A stretch of 59,625 bases of DNA from Gracilinema caldarium (GTDB lineage: Bacteria; Spirochaetota; Spirochaetia; Treponematales; Breznakiellaceae), in assembly GCF_029265695.1 (NCBI RefSeq), contig NZ_JAJUHW010000015.1, positions 1 through 59,625 on the forward strand, in the 5' to 3' direction. Under the pieces are notes generated by a model that worked only from the letters and a program-made list of their open reading frames with translations, made no database searches and was not told the DNA's origin. Each line of letters begins with the position of its first letter. Position 1 is the stretch's first letter. Position numbers and translations under genes: made by a program. Below are positions 43,868 to 51,756 of this stretch, piece after piece.

Positions 43868-44653
43868 ATGAATCAAGACCAGGTCAAACAGCAGCTTTTG
43901 GCGATAGAAGACGCCCCCTTGGATTTTTCCGTCATATTCTCCGGAAAACAAAGCAAAAAGGTAAACGGACTTTATAAACCTGAAAGCCGCGAAATTATTA
44001 TCCACAACCGCAACTTTTCCGATGACAACCTCATGCTCTACACCGCGATCCATGAGTATGCCCACCATTTGCATGCCTGCTCGCGGGGCGGTAAACTCAG
44101 CGCCCGCTCCCACACGGCGGAATTTTGGGCTATTTTGCATGGACTCCTGCAAAAGGCCGAGGCTGCGGGGGTCTATAAAAACGTGTTTGCCAGTTCCCCC
44201 GAACTGGAAGAGCTAACCGAAACTATTCGCAAACAGTTCATTTACCAGAACGGGAACCTCATTAAAGAATTGGGAAAACACCTGCTGCGGGCCCAGCAGC
44301 TCTGTCATGAAATTGGCGGCCGTTTCGAAGACTATGTGGATCGGGTTCTCTGCCTGCCCCGCAATGCTGCCAAGGTGGCTATGAAAATGTATCAATATAA
44401 CCTTAACCCTTCCATTGGGGCAGAAAACATGAAGCTTGTTGCCAGCATCCGCAACGAAGATCAACGGATGGCTGCGGAAAGCGCGCTCTTATCGGGCAAA
44501 AGCCCCGACGAAGTAAAGGTTCAAATTGCACGAAAGCCGGCGCCCCAGGATCCCAAGGAACAGCTGGAAAAGGAAAAAATCCGGCTTGAGCGTACTATCC
44601 AGTCGCTTCAGAAACGGCTGGAAGAGGTCGAGCGTGAACTGGAAACGGTGTAG
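43868..44653 (+). CDS. Putative zinc-peptidase-like protein with C-terminal coiled coil
   Basis: 261 residues. A zincin-like motif HEYAHHLHAC follows a predicted helix (about residue 60), with a possible third ligand in the later SHTAEFWAILH segment. The middle is helical (LLRAQQLCHEIGGRFEDYVD). The C-terminus is a charged coiled coil (KIRLERTIQSLQKRLEEVER). It has no signal peptide. I do not recognise a named family; the metal motif is suggestive of a SprT/ImmA-like fold but proof is lacking. The ATG at 43868 comes 13 bp after rsmE; the ribosome site is weak, so it may be coupled to it. Confidence 0.65.
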   Translation: MNQDQVKQQLLAIEDAPLDFSVIFSGKQSKKVNGLYKPESREIIIHNRNFSDDNLMLYTAIHEYAHHLHACSRGGKLSARSHTAEFWAILHGLLQKAEAAGVYKNVFASSPELEELTETIRKQFIYQNGNLIKELGKHLLRAQQLCHEIGGRFEDYVDRVLCLPRNAAKVAMKMYQYNLNPSIGAENMKLVASIRNEDQRMAAESALLSGKSPDEVKVQIARKPAPQDPKEQLEKEKIRLERTIQSLQKRLEEVERELETV

Positions 44654-44686
44654 TTTCTAGCATTTTTTGTCGATACTAGTAGCACT

Positions 44687-45730
44687 ATGCATAGCTATAT
44701 TCGCTCCCGCTGCGGTCTGCTCTGGCTGACGATTGCGTTATTTTTAGTATTCTGTACTCAAAGTCTTTTCGCCATAGATGGGGCCCTTGTTCCCCCTGCG
44801 GCGGATGTGTCTTTTCCGAGAAAGAGCGAGCCCCCTTTCCCTGCATTGTATTTAACCGAGAGCATTCAAGCCTCGATTGCCAGAGAACAGGCCATGCCCT
44901 ATAGCGTTCCCAGTTACGAAGAGTCAATCCGGCTCCAGCGCAGCGTGACGGATTATCAATCTATACTTCTTAATAATGATATTCTTGCATTCTATGGCAG
45001 TCCTCTTTCCAAACGGATGGGAATATTAGGGGTCTATCCTATTGATGAATTGCATACCCGGCTCATGCAATTGGGCCAAGAGTACGATGCATTGAACGGG
45101 AACAGGGGACTTAAACTTGCATTCTATATAATTTACGGCACTGTTTGGCCTGAAGGAGAAATTGGGATACTCCGAGATTCGGTGCTCAAACAGTATTTGG
45201 ATTATGCATTGCAAAATGATATTCTTGTTTTTTTGGATCACCAGATAGGACGATACGGAGTTGTGGATTCCCTTAAAAAGATTCTTCCCTATTTGCGGTA
45301 TCCAAATGTGCACCTGGCGTTGGACCCGGAATGGCGAACAACCATGCCAATGAAGGAAATCGGATCAGTGAATGCGGACGAAATAAATCAAGCTCAGGAA
45401 GCGATGGAAGCCTATATGATTGCCCATGATATTCCCGGTGAGCGTATGCTGGTTGTGCATCAATTTAATTGGAAAATGATACAAAAACGAGAACAGGTTC
45501 GAACTGATTTTGCACGGGTCAGGCTTATCCATTGCGCTGATGGTTTTGGAGCTCCTGCGGTCAAAAAAGCGTCCTACGATTTCAATGCCCTGGCTAAAAA
45601 TATGCCCGTAAAGGCATTCAAGCTATTTTTCAAGTCAGGTGTGCCCGGGGCAGGGTTCGACGAGCCGCTACTCTCTCCTGCCCAGGTGCTGAATCTGGAC
45701 CCCCGGCCCTATATGATTATGTATCAGTAA
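44687..45730 (+). CDS. Secreted protein of unknown function, TIM-barrel-like
   Basis: 347 residues with a signal peptide (LLWLTIALFLVFCTQSLFA). The mature part alternates helices and strands: ILAFYGSPLSKRMGILGVYP, then GLKLAFYIIYGTVWP, NDILVFLDHQIGRYG, NVHLALDPEWRTT, and RMLVVHQFNWKMI. Conserved-looking acidic and His residues at strand ends resemble a TIM barrel, as in extracytoplasmic hydrolase-like families. No catalytic signature was recognised. It overlaps the convergent transporter gene by 7 bp. Confidence 0.7.
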   Translation: MHSYIRSRCGLLWLTIALFLVFCTQSLFAIDGALVPPAADVSFPRKSEPPFPALYLTESIQASIAREQAMPYSVPSYEESIRLQRSVTDYQSILLNNDILAFYGSPLSKRMGILGVYPIDELHTRLMQLGQEYDALNGNRGLKLAFYIIYGTVWPEGEIGILRDSVLKQYLDYALQNDILVFLDHQIGRYGVVDSLKKILPYLRYPNVHLALDPEWRTTMPMKEIGSVNADEINQAQEAMEAYMIAHDIPGERMLVVHQFNWKMIQKREQVRTDFARVRLIHCADGFGAPAVKKASYDFNALAKNMPVKAFKLFFKSGVPGAGFDEPLLSPAQVLNLDPRPYMIMYQ

Positions 45731-46452
45731 GACAGCTTAAAGGGATTTAAGGACACTTCCACATCATAGGTATCAATGTTCTCTTTCTTTTTAAGCACCG
45801 AGACGATCCAATAGGTCACGGGGGTCATGAGAGCTTCGATACCGCATTTAAATAGGTAATTTGTCAGAACCAGGGTCACAAAGAGTTCCCAGCCGAAGAC
45901 CCCGAACAGGCTTGCAACGATGACAAAGACCGCGGTATCCACCAATTCGCCAACCAGGGTACTGCCAATAGTTCGCATCCAGAGGTGCTTACCCTGCATC
46001 CACACCTTCATGCGGGAAAGGACTGCGGAGTTTGAAAATTCTCCGACCCAGTAACCCGCAAGACTTGCCAGGGCAATACCGCCAGAGCTCATGCCGCCCA
46101 GTATGGCATCGTAGGCCTGAGAGCCTGCATAGCCTTCCCAGGCGGATTCGGCAGGCAGCCGTTTCAGCACAAAGAATACGAAACTTGCTAAAGCCAGCAG
46201 CACAAAGCCAGTCCAGATAACACGGCGTGAAGCGCGAAAGCCATAGACCTCGGTTAAAATATCCCCAAAGATATAGGACAGGGGAAATAACAGGGTACCG
46301 CCGTCAAAGGCCATGGGTACGCCGAATAAGGAGAATCCTAAATCGACAATTTTTGCGCTGGAAGCAATGTTGCTGATAATAAGAACCGCTACGAAAGCGG
46401 CCATGACAAGATCCAAGTACTTGTAGGATGTTTTTTGCGGAGAGCTGTTCAC
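45724..46452 (-). CDS. Queuosine-precursor transporter (YhhQ/COG1738 family)
   Basis: About 242 residues, six helices. Diagnostic blocks are SNIASSAKIVDLGFSLFGVP, DGGTLLFPLSYIFGDILTEV and YGFRASRRVIWTGFVLL. Later ones are WVGEFSNSAVLSRMKVW, RTIGSTLVGELVDTAVFVIV and FKCGIEALMTPVTYW. The family imports preQ0/preQ1 for queuosine synthesis in tRNA. The GTG at 46452 with AAGGAG upstream is chosen; the open frame extends to 46512 but runs into a terminator hairpin. The short leader has a fold that slightly resembles a preQ1 riboswitch. Confidence 0.9.
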   Translation of the reverse strand: MNSSPQKTSYKYLDLVMAAFVAVLIISNIASSAKIVDLGFSLFGVPMAFDGGTLLFPLSYIFGDILTEVYGFRASRRVIWTGFVLLALASFVFFVLKRLPAESAWEGYAGSQAYDAILGGMSSGGIALASLAGYWVGEFSNSAVLSRMKVWMQGKHLWMRTIGSTLVGELVDTAVFVIVASLFGVFGWELFVTLVLTNYLFKCGIEALMTPVTYWIVSVLKKKENIDTYDVEVSLNPFKLSY

Positions 46453-46497
46453 AAAGAACTCCTTGTTTTGGTAAGGCGGGTAGCGGAGGCGACCGCC
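46453..46497 (-). promoter_or_regulatory. Possible preQ1-I-like leader RNA
   Basis: On the minus strand a 5-bp helix GGCGG/CCGCC (46497-46493 with 46479-46475) encloses a 13-nt loop ending GCTAC. An A-rich tail (CCAAAACAAGGAG) containing the Shine-Dalgarno follows. The CTCC of the loop can pair with the GGAG of the ribosome site as a pseudoknot. This partly resembles the preQ1-I architecture, and the gene is a queuosine-precursor transporter. The conserved core is only partly matched, so this is tentative. Confidence 0.25.
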
Positions 46498-46501
46498 GCG
46501 G

Positions 46502-46539
46502 CATAAAAACACCGCACTCCCAGCCGCTGGGAGTGCGGT
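46502..46539 (-). terminator. Intrinsic terminator after glycogen phosphorylase
   Basis: A 13-bp perfect stem (ACCGCACTCCCAG with CTGGGAGTGCGGT) and a 3-nt loop, followed on the minus strand by GTTTTTATG. This is a strong Rho-independent terminator 48 bp after the glgP stop. It implies that the transporter gene downstream needs its own promoter, or readthrough. Confidence 0.85.
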
Positions 46540-46586
46540 AGCTAAACTACCATAGTTTTACGGTGCGGTGCAAGTGCAGAATCAAT

Positions 46587-49124
46587 TCAGGCCCATTTAA
46601 TAAGGCCCGGAATATAGGGATGTACGAGTCCCTCATGTTTAGGCACTATACGGACCGTGTGTCCCTGGCGGCCAGTAGATTCGCAGGTAATTTTAACCTG
46701 GAATTTATAGCAGTCGCCGTCCTGAGCTATGGGTTTCATTTCAGCCTTTTGGGCCTGTTCAATATCTCCATGGTTCGAAATGGATCCATAGTACAGTTCA
46801 ACGCACAGTTCTTCCGGGGCAATATTCCCGAGACGGACACAGGCGTTCACCGTAACCATTTCGCCACGTTGCATTACCGGCCGAGCGTTAGATTCTACTT
46901 TTAGTACCGCGAGACTGTGCCAGTTGCTGCGTAGTTTCTCCAGGTATGCTGCGAGTTCACGGGATTGCTTGTAGTCATCTTTAACGAGGGCTTTGTAATT
47001 TTTAAGTGCTGGGAAATAGTATTGGTTAGAATAATCCATCAACATTCGATGGCAGGACATGGACTGGCCGATTTCTCGCATACAGGTTTTCATCCGGCGA
47101 ATCCATTCCCGGGGCAGACCATCGCGGCCTCTGGTGTAAAAGAGGGGGATGATTTCCCGTTCCAAAAGATCATATAGGGCCTTGCTTTCAATTTCGTCCT
47201 GCAGGTTAGTGTCTTCGTACTGTTCTCCCTGGCCAATTGCCCAGCCCAGTTCAGGTTTGTATGCCTCGTCCCACCAGCCATCCAGAATAGAACAGTTCAG
47301 CACCCCATTCATAGCGGCTTTCATGCCGCTCGTGCCGCTGGCTTCCAGGGGGCGCCGGGGTGTATTAAGCCAAAGATCCGCACCGCTGGTCATATACTTG
47401 GCCATGGTCATGTCGTAGTCTTCCAGAAAGACGATTTTACTAACCACATCGTACTTTTCTGCAAAGTGGATAATTTCCCGGATTAAGTCCTTTCCCGGCA
47501 TATCATGGGGGTGAGCCTTTCCTGCAAATATAAGCTGGATAGGCCGTTCCAAATCCCGCAGGAGCCGCAAGAGCCGCTCCGGATCTCTGAGAAGCAAGTT
47601 AGCCCGTTTGTAGGTTGCAAAACGCCGTGCAAAGGCGATGGTCAGTGTATAGGGCGAAAGGGCGTCTTCCGCTTGTTGTATTCTGCTTTCGGTTGCTCCG
47701 TTCCGCTGCAGTTGACGGCGGATCCTGTCCCGTGCAAATGCGACAAGTCGTTCTCGGCGACGTTCATGAGTCCTCCAGAGTTCTTCGTCTGAGATCCGGT
47801 CCATTCGGTTCCAGATGCTTAAGTCTGTTGGTTCTTCTTCGAAATGGGGACCAAAATATCGGTCGAGGAGTTCTACCATATTGTTGGATACCCAGGTTCG
47901 AGGATGTACCCCATTGGTAACATGACCGATGGGAACTTCTTGAACAGGAAGCCCTGGCCAAATATTTTGCCACATTTCACGGGATACCTTACCATGGAGA
48001 CGGGCGACACCGTTACAATAGGCAGCAAGTTTTAGGGCTAATATGGTCATACAGAAAGGTTCTCGGTCATCTTCGGGATTTTCCCTGCCGAGGGCAAGAA
48101 AATCTTTCCATGCAAGACCAAGTTCCTGGGCCCAAGAACGGAAATATTTTTCCATCAGATCAATTCCAAAACGTTCATTTCCTGCCGGTACCGGAGTGTG
48201 GGTGGTAAATACATTGGTAGGCCACAGGGCTTGTCGGGCTTCTTCGAAAGTCATGCGTTTTTCCTGCATGAGTTCGCGGATCCGTTCGAGTCCTAAAAAC
48301 GCTGAATGGCCCTCGTTCATGTGGGTGACCGCTGGGTTAATTCCCAGTGCTCGCAGTGCACGGATTCCTCCGATACCGAGAACGATTTCCTGTCGGATCC
48401 GGGTTTCCCGATCGCCGCCATACAGGCTTGCTGTGATATCTCTTAAATCGGGACTGTTGTCTTCAATATTTGTATCTAATAGAAAGAGTGAACTGCGGCC
48501 GACTTTAACTTCCCAAATCTGGGCAACTACGATACGGCCGGCGGTTTCTACCGTTATTTTGATAGGTTCTCCCTTTTTATCCAGCTTTCGTTCCACGGGC
48601 ATATTGTACCAATCATTTTCAGGATAGGACTCCTGCTGGTATCCATCGCCGTTTAGGTACTGCTTAAAGTATCCCTGTCGGTACAGAAGCCCCACTCCTA
48701 CCAGTGGGAGCCCCAGGTCCGAAGCTGTCTTCATGTGGTCGCCAGAGAGAATGCCAAGTCCTCCTGAGTAAATAGGTAGGGAAACATCCATACCATATTC
48801 CATGGAGAAATAGGCTATCATGTCCTTCCGGCTACCCTTATACCAGGTATCTCGTTTTTTATAGTGTTGGAACCGGTCGTAGACATCCTTAAGGGCCGCA
48901 AGATAGGAGTCGTCTGCAGCCATTTTTTCGAGTCGTTCCTGGCTGACCATGCCGAGCATACGGGCTGGATTTTGTTGGGATTTTAACCACAGGTCATAAT
49001 CGAGCCTGATGAACAGCATCACCGCATCGAAATTCCAGGATAACCAGAGATTTCGGGCTATTTCCTCAAGCGGCTTCAGAGGAACCGGCAATTTCGGTTT
49101 AACGGTATAGGTAGATATGTTCAT
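46587..49124 (-). CDS. glgP: Alpha-glucan (glycogen) phosphorylase
   Basis: 845 residues, GT35 family, the shorter bacterial/archaeal alpha-glucan phosphorylase type. N-terminal blocks are EIARNLWLSWNFDA and YFSMEYGMDVSLPIYSGGLG, with LGLPLVGVGLLYRQGYFKQY. The PLP-binding Lys is in ASGTSGMKAAMNGVLNCSIL, followed by DGWWDEAY. It releases glucose-1-phosphate from storage glucan. It sits downstream of the sigma/anti-sigma genes by 38 bp; co-transcription is possible. The transcript ends at a strong terminator. Confidence 0.95.
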   Translation of the reverse strand: MNISTYTVKPKLPVPLKPLEEIARNLWLSWNFDAVMLFIRLDYDLWLKSQQNPARMLGMVSQERLEKMAADDSYLAALKDVYDRFQHYKKRDTWYKGSRKDMIAYFSMEYGMDVSLPIYSGGLGILSGDHMKTASDLGLPLVGVGLLYRQGYFKQYLNGDGYQQESYPENDWYNMPVERKLDKKGEPIKITVETAGRIVVAQIWEVKVGRSSLFLLDTNIEDNSPDLRDITASLYGGDRETRIRQEIVLGIGGIRALRALGINPAVTHMNEGHSAFLGLERIRELMQEKRMTFEEARQALWPTNVFTTHTPVPAGNERFGIDLMEKYFRSWAQELGLAWKDFLALGRENPEDDREPFCMTILALKLAAYCNGVARLHGKVSREMWQNIWPGLPVQEVPIGHVTNGVHPRTWVSNNMVELLDRYFGPHFEEEPTDLSIWNRMDRISDEELWRTHERRRERLVAFARDRIRRQLQRNGATESRIQQAEDALSPYTLTIAFARRFATYKRANLLLRDPERLLRLLRDLERPIQLIFAGKAHPHDMPGKDLIREIIHFAEKYDVVSKIVFLEDYDMTMAKYMTSGADLWLNTPRRPLEASGTSGMKAAMNGVLNCSILDGWWDEAYKPELGWAIGQGEQYEDTNLQDEIESKALYDLLEREIIPLFYTRGRDGLPREWIRRMKTCMREIGQSMSCHRMLMDYSNQYYFPALKNYKALVKDDYKQSRELAAYLEKLRSNWHSLAVLKVESNARPVMQRGEMVTVNACVRLGNIAPEELCVELYYGSISNHGDIEQAQKAEMKPIAQDGDCYKFQVKITCESTGRQGHTVRIVPKHEGLVHPYIPGLIKWA

Positions 49125-49162
49125 GCAATAAGCTTAAAATCCGGTGCATGAGATGTCAAATT

Positions 49163-49606
49163 TTATTGCCGCAGGCCGAAATGCTCTGCCAATTCCTCTA
49201 AATGGGATCCGATAAGAAGGGACCCATAGAGGGTTAGAAATATACTGACCGTAATTATCAATACAAAGGGTGATTCGCTTGAAAAGGGAAGGGTGCACAG
49301 GGCAATGAATAGTATAAGGCCGACCACAATCCAGTCACGGAACGAAACAGGGTTCTGTGCTCCCGGATGCTGGAGCGGAGCTTCAAAGGCTATGCGCTGC
49401 ATAATGTTGGAGGCCATAGTTTCAGGAACCTTTGCTTTTGGTTTTTCAGTAGCTAATACTGATAGTGCCTGCCGGAGCCGCTGTGCTTCTTTGCGGCATG
49501 TAGCGCAGGTAATAAGATGTATTGCAAGAATGGGCGCCCGCAATGCCACATTTCCCTTTGCTTCAATAGCCGATACCAGCTTTTTTTGGGCTGCTTCGCA
49601 CTTCAT
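49163..49606 (-). CDS. Anti-sigma factor with zinc-finger (zf-HC2)
   Basis: 147 residues. The N-terminal MKCEAAQKKLVSAIEAKGN and the HLITCATCRKEA motif (His-x3-Cys-x2-Cys) form the zinc-binding anti-sigma domain. A membrane segment follows (WIVVGLILFIALCTLPF) and a second helix near the end. It binds and inactivates the sigma factor encoded just upstream, with which it overlaps by 4 bp. The release signal is unknown. Confidence 0.85.
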   Translation of the reverse strand: MKCEAAQKKLVSAIEAKGNVALRAPILAIHLITCATCRKEAQRLRQALSVLATEKPKAKVPETMASNIMQRIAFEAPLQHPGAQNPVSFRDWIVVGLILFIALCTLPFSSESPFVLIITVSIFLTLYGSLLIGSHLEELAEHFGLRQ

Positions 49607-50184
49607 GGGAGGCCTCCTTCCATCGAATCAGACAGATTATCTTTTAACAACTGTTTTGCCCGGAAAATATGTGATTTTACCGTATTGAGCGGAAAACCGG
49701 TAATGACAGCTATTTCTTCGTAGCTCCGATCGTAAAAGAAATAGAGCTCAAGGCAAATCCTGAACCGTTCTGGCAATTCCTGCATCGCCCTTTTAACCGC
49801 TACTTTGGCTTGTTTACGGAGCAGTTCCTGTTCTACATTATCCGGCGCCGGCGGATCAAAACACCCAGTTTGATCGTCCTCTTCGTTTGCAAGGCTTGCG
49901 AATTCCTGTCTTCGGTTCAGACTGTTAATACCCGTATTATAGGCAATGCGATAGAGCCAGGTTGAGAAACGGGATCGGCCCTGAAAGCCCGAAAGGGCTG
50001 TATAGGCCTTCATAAAAACCTCCTGGGTAAAATCCGCTGCATCGTCGCTGTTTTTAAAAAAACTTATTCCCAAAGAATAAATTTTTTGCTGATGCCGTTC
50101 AATTAAAATGCGGTACAGTTCCCGTTCCCCTGCGACAATATGACTTATCAGCACCTCATCAGAAAATTCATCTCCGGCTCTCAC
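49603..50184 (-). CDS. ECF-type RNA polymerase sigma factor
   Basis: About 193 residues. Region 2 reads DAADFTQEVFMKAYTALSGF and SRFSTWLYRIAYNTGINSLN; region 4 reads LPERFRICLELYFFYDRSYE and ITGFPLNTVKSHIFRAKQLL. The start is GTG 50184, which overlaps the stop of the upstream membrane protein (GTGA). The longer frame to 50292 overlaps that gene and lacks sigma similarity. Together with the anti-sigma gene, it forms a stress-response switch. Confidence 0.92.
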   Translation of the reverse strand: MRAGDEFSDEVLISHIVAGERELYRILIERHQQKIYSLGISFFKNSDDAADFTQEVFMKAYTALSGFQGRSRFSTWLYRIAYNTGINSLNRRQEFASLANEEDDQTGCFDPPAPDNVEQELLRKQAKVAVKRAMQELPERFRICLELYFFYDRSYEEIAVITGFPLNTVKSHIFRAKQLLKDNLSDSMEGGLP

Positions 50185-50522
50185 GGCGCCCCATCGCCGC
50201 GTCGTATGTAATAGAACGCAATCAGACCTATACCAAGCGAAAGCGGGATGAGTCCTCCCAAAAGGCTGTAACTCACGCTTTCGATAACCCAAAACACAAT
50301 ACTGAGGGCGAGCCCGATGCTTACAAGCAGAAGTCCCGTAAGTAAGGAAAAGGAGAGCAGATCAAAGGTTGGTTTCTGGTACTGTCCTAACTGAATAAGC
50401 AGCATTGTTCGCTTGTGATGCCACAAGAGATACAGAAAAGCCACCACACTGCCCATAACGATTCCTACTATCGGAACAATGGCAAGTAAAATGTGTACTG
50501 CATCATTCGGGGTCTGATTCAT
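50181..50522 (-). CDS. Small membrane protein upstream of the sigma factor
   Basis: 113 residues with three to four helices. The N-terminal helix ILLAIVPIVGIVMGSVVAFL leads to a cytoplasmic loop (LWHHKRTMLLIQLGQYQKPT), then a pair of helices and a C-terminal YYIRR tail. The pattern recalls DUF6249-type proteins that accompany sigma/anti-sigma genes. Role unknown. First gene of the sig operon by position; it overlaps the sigma gene by 4 bp. Confidence 0.75.
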   Translation of the reverse strand: MNQTPNDAVHILLAIVPIVGIVMGSVVAFLYLLWHHKRTMLLIQLGQYQKPTFDLLSFSLLTGLLLVSIGLALSIVFWVIESVSYSLLGGLIPLSLGIGLIAFYYIRRGDGAP

Positions 50523-50665
50523 TCTAAAAAAACGCTCCTTGACGGCGACGGTTTACTGTAGCCTGTAATCAATCTGTCCGTCCATATATTTTGACTAGGC
50601 TACCGTAAAATTGTTGCAGTTCTCATGACAAGATAAATGATATTTTTTGTGTTATATTGGGGATT

Positions 50666-51217
50666 ATGAAGAAAAACATATCTATTTTGGTTGTTAGTTT
50701 TACAGCCCTTTGTGTCTTACCTGTTTTTGGCGCCGGTAGAGCTGAGGTAAAGCATGCAAGCACAAGTCCCTGGTCTCAGGAACGGATTATTCCGGTTTAT
50801 GTGCTTACCAAGGATACTAAAAAAAACTTTGTTGAAGAGATGTATGTCCCGCAGGGCATTGCTGCCTATTATCCGAACCAGTTCACTATGAACAGTAAGG
50901 AACGGCGTATCCAGTTCGAAAACCGTTATTCCTACCGCATCCTGGAAAAACATCAAATAAAAGAAGATGTATGGGTCTATAGTATTGAAACCTCTTCTGG
51001 GCTTACATCTCAGGACCGCACTAAAACGTTCACTGTTTACTTTAATCGTACTGCCTTAATTGCAAGTTCGGGTGAAGCGATACAGCCAGCCACGTATGCG
51101 CTGGAACGGGGGGCCCGAATGTCCGGTTTATCGAGCGGTACCGTACGGCTCGAAACCCTCGTATTTAACGAAAAAGACGAGCAGTTCAAGGCCGTAGTAG
51201 CTGTCAGCGCTCGATAG
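50666..51217 (+). CDS. Secreted protein of unknown function
   Basis: 183 residues with a signal peptide (ISILVVSFTALCVLPVFGAG). The rest is mostly beta strands and charged residues: RIIPVYVLTKDTKKNFVEEM, then YRILEKHQIKEDVWVYSIE, KTFTVYFNRTALIASSG, and ETLVFNEKDEQFKAVVAVS. No family recognised. The ATG at 50666 is preceded by GGGG; a TTG at 50657 would be the frame limit. Divergent from the sigma operon, convergent with the FliL-like gene. Confidence 0.7.
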   Translation: MKKNISILVVSFTALCVLPVFGAGRAEVKHASTSPWSQERIIPVYVLTKDTKKNFVEEMYVPQGIAAYYPNQFTMNSKERRIQFENRYSYRILEKHQIKEDVWVYSIETSSGLTSQDRTKTFTVYFNRTALIASSGEAIQPATYALERGARMSGLSSGTVRLETLVFNEKDEQFKAVVAVSAR

Positions 51218-51226
51218 CTTGGCTCA

Positions 51227-51691
51227 TTACTCAAAAATAAGGTAATCGTTAAAAAAGAGTGTTTTTATGCTGCCAAGTCGCAATAATTTATTAAAGCGGT
51301 CGAGCAATGTTTTTTTAATATCATCCTCGCCAAGGTTTTTGAGGGTCTTTAAAGATAAGGATGAAAAATAACTAACCACAGTCTGACGGAGTTGCCCTAT
51401 ATGGGTACTGAGTTCCTCCGTAAAAGCCACATCATTTTTATCATAGGGAAAAACAATACTGACCACTACGGTTGCTGGTTTTGGATCCGCTGTTTGGGTG
51501 CGAATACGTCCCAAACCAGAGAAATAGGCTTCCTGGCCGGTTTCTTTAGAGACCACCTGCTCCTCCATAGAGGCTTGTTTATGAGCCGAGAGCTTTATAA
51601 GCCCGTATAAACTTCCTATTAAGATGATTGCAATAAGCAGAATGAGGGTGATACGCAGTATCTGGTACAGCCTATCGAGTATGGTTCCCAT
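51227..51691 (-). CDS. FliL-like membrane protein (orphan)
   Basis: 154 residues. The N-terminal helix ILRITLILLIAIILIGSLYG is followed by a linker and the FliL-type domain: VVVSIVFPYDKNDVAFTEEL, then LRQTVVSYFSSLSLKTLKNL, and a C-terminal KKTLLDRFNKLLRLGSIKTL with FFNDYLIFE. FliL proteins sit at the flagellar stator. No flagellar gene is nearby, so this is likely a paralogue with a separate role, or a distant stator helper. Spirochaetes have periplasmic flagella, so the family fits the host guess. Confidence 0.8.
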   Translation of the reverse strand: MGTILDRLYQILRITLILLIAIILIGSLYGLIKLSAHKQASMEEQVVSKETGQEAYFSGLGRIRTQTADPKPATVVVSIVFPYDKNDVAFTEELSTHIGQLRQTVVSYFSSLSLKTLKNLGEDDIKKTLLDRFNKLLRLGSIKTLFFNDYLIFE

Positions 51692-51720
51692 ATTTTTATA
51701 CTATACCCGAATAAAGGGGA

Positions 51721-51748
51721 TAGACAACGACCATTTGCAGTTTATACT
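51721..51748 (+). promoter_or_regulatory. Promoter of the glpA-like operon
   Basis: TAGACA (51721-51726), 16-bp spacer, TATACT (51743-51748). The expected transcription start is about 51755, 2 bp before the ATG at 51757, and no Shine-Dalgarno lies upstream. The transcript could be leaderless. Confidence 0.5.
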
Positions 51749-51756
51749 AGATAAAT

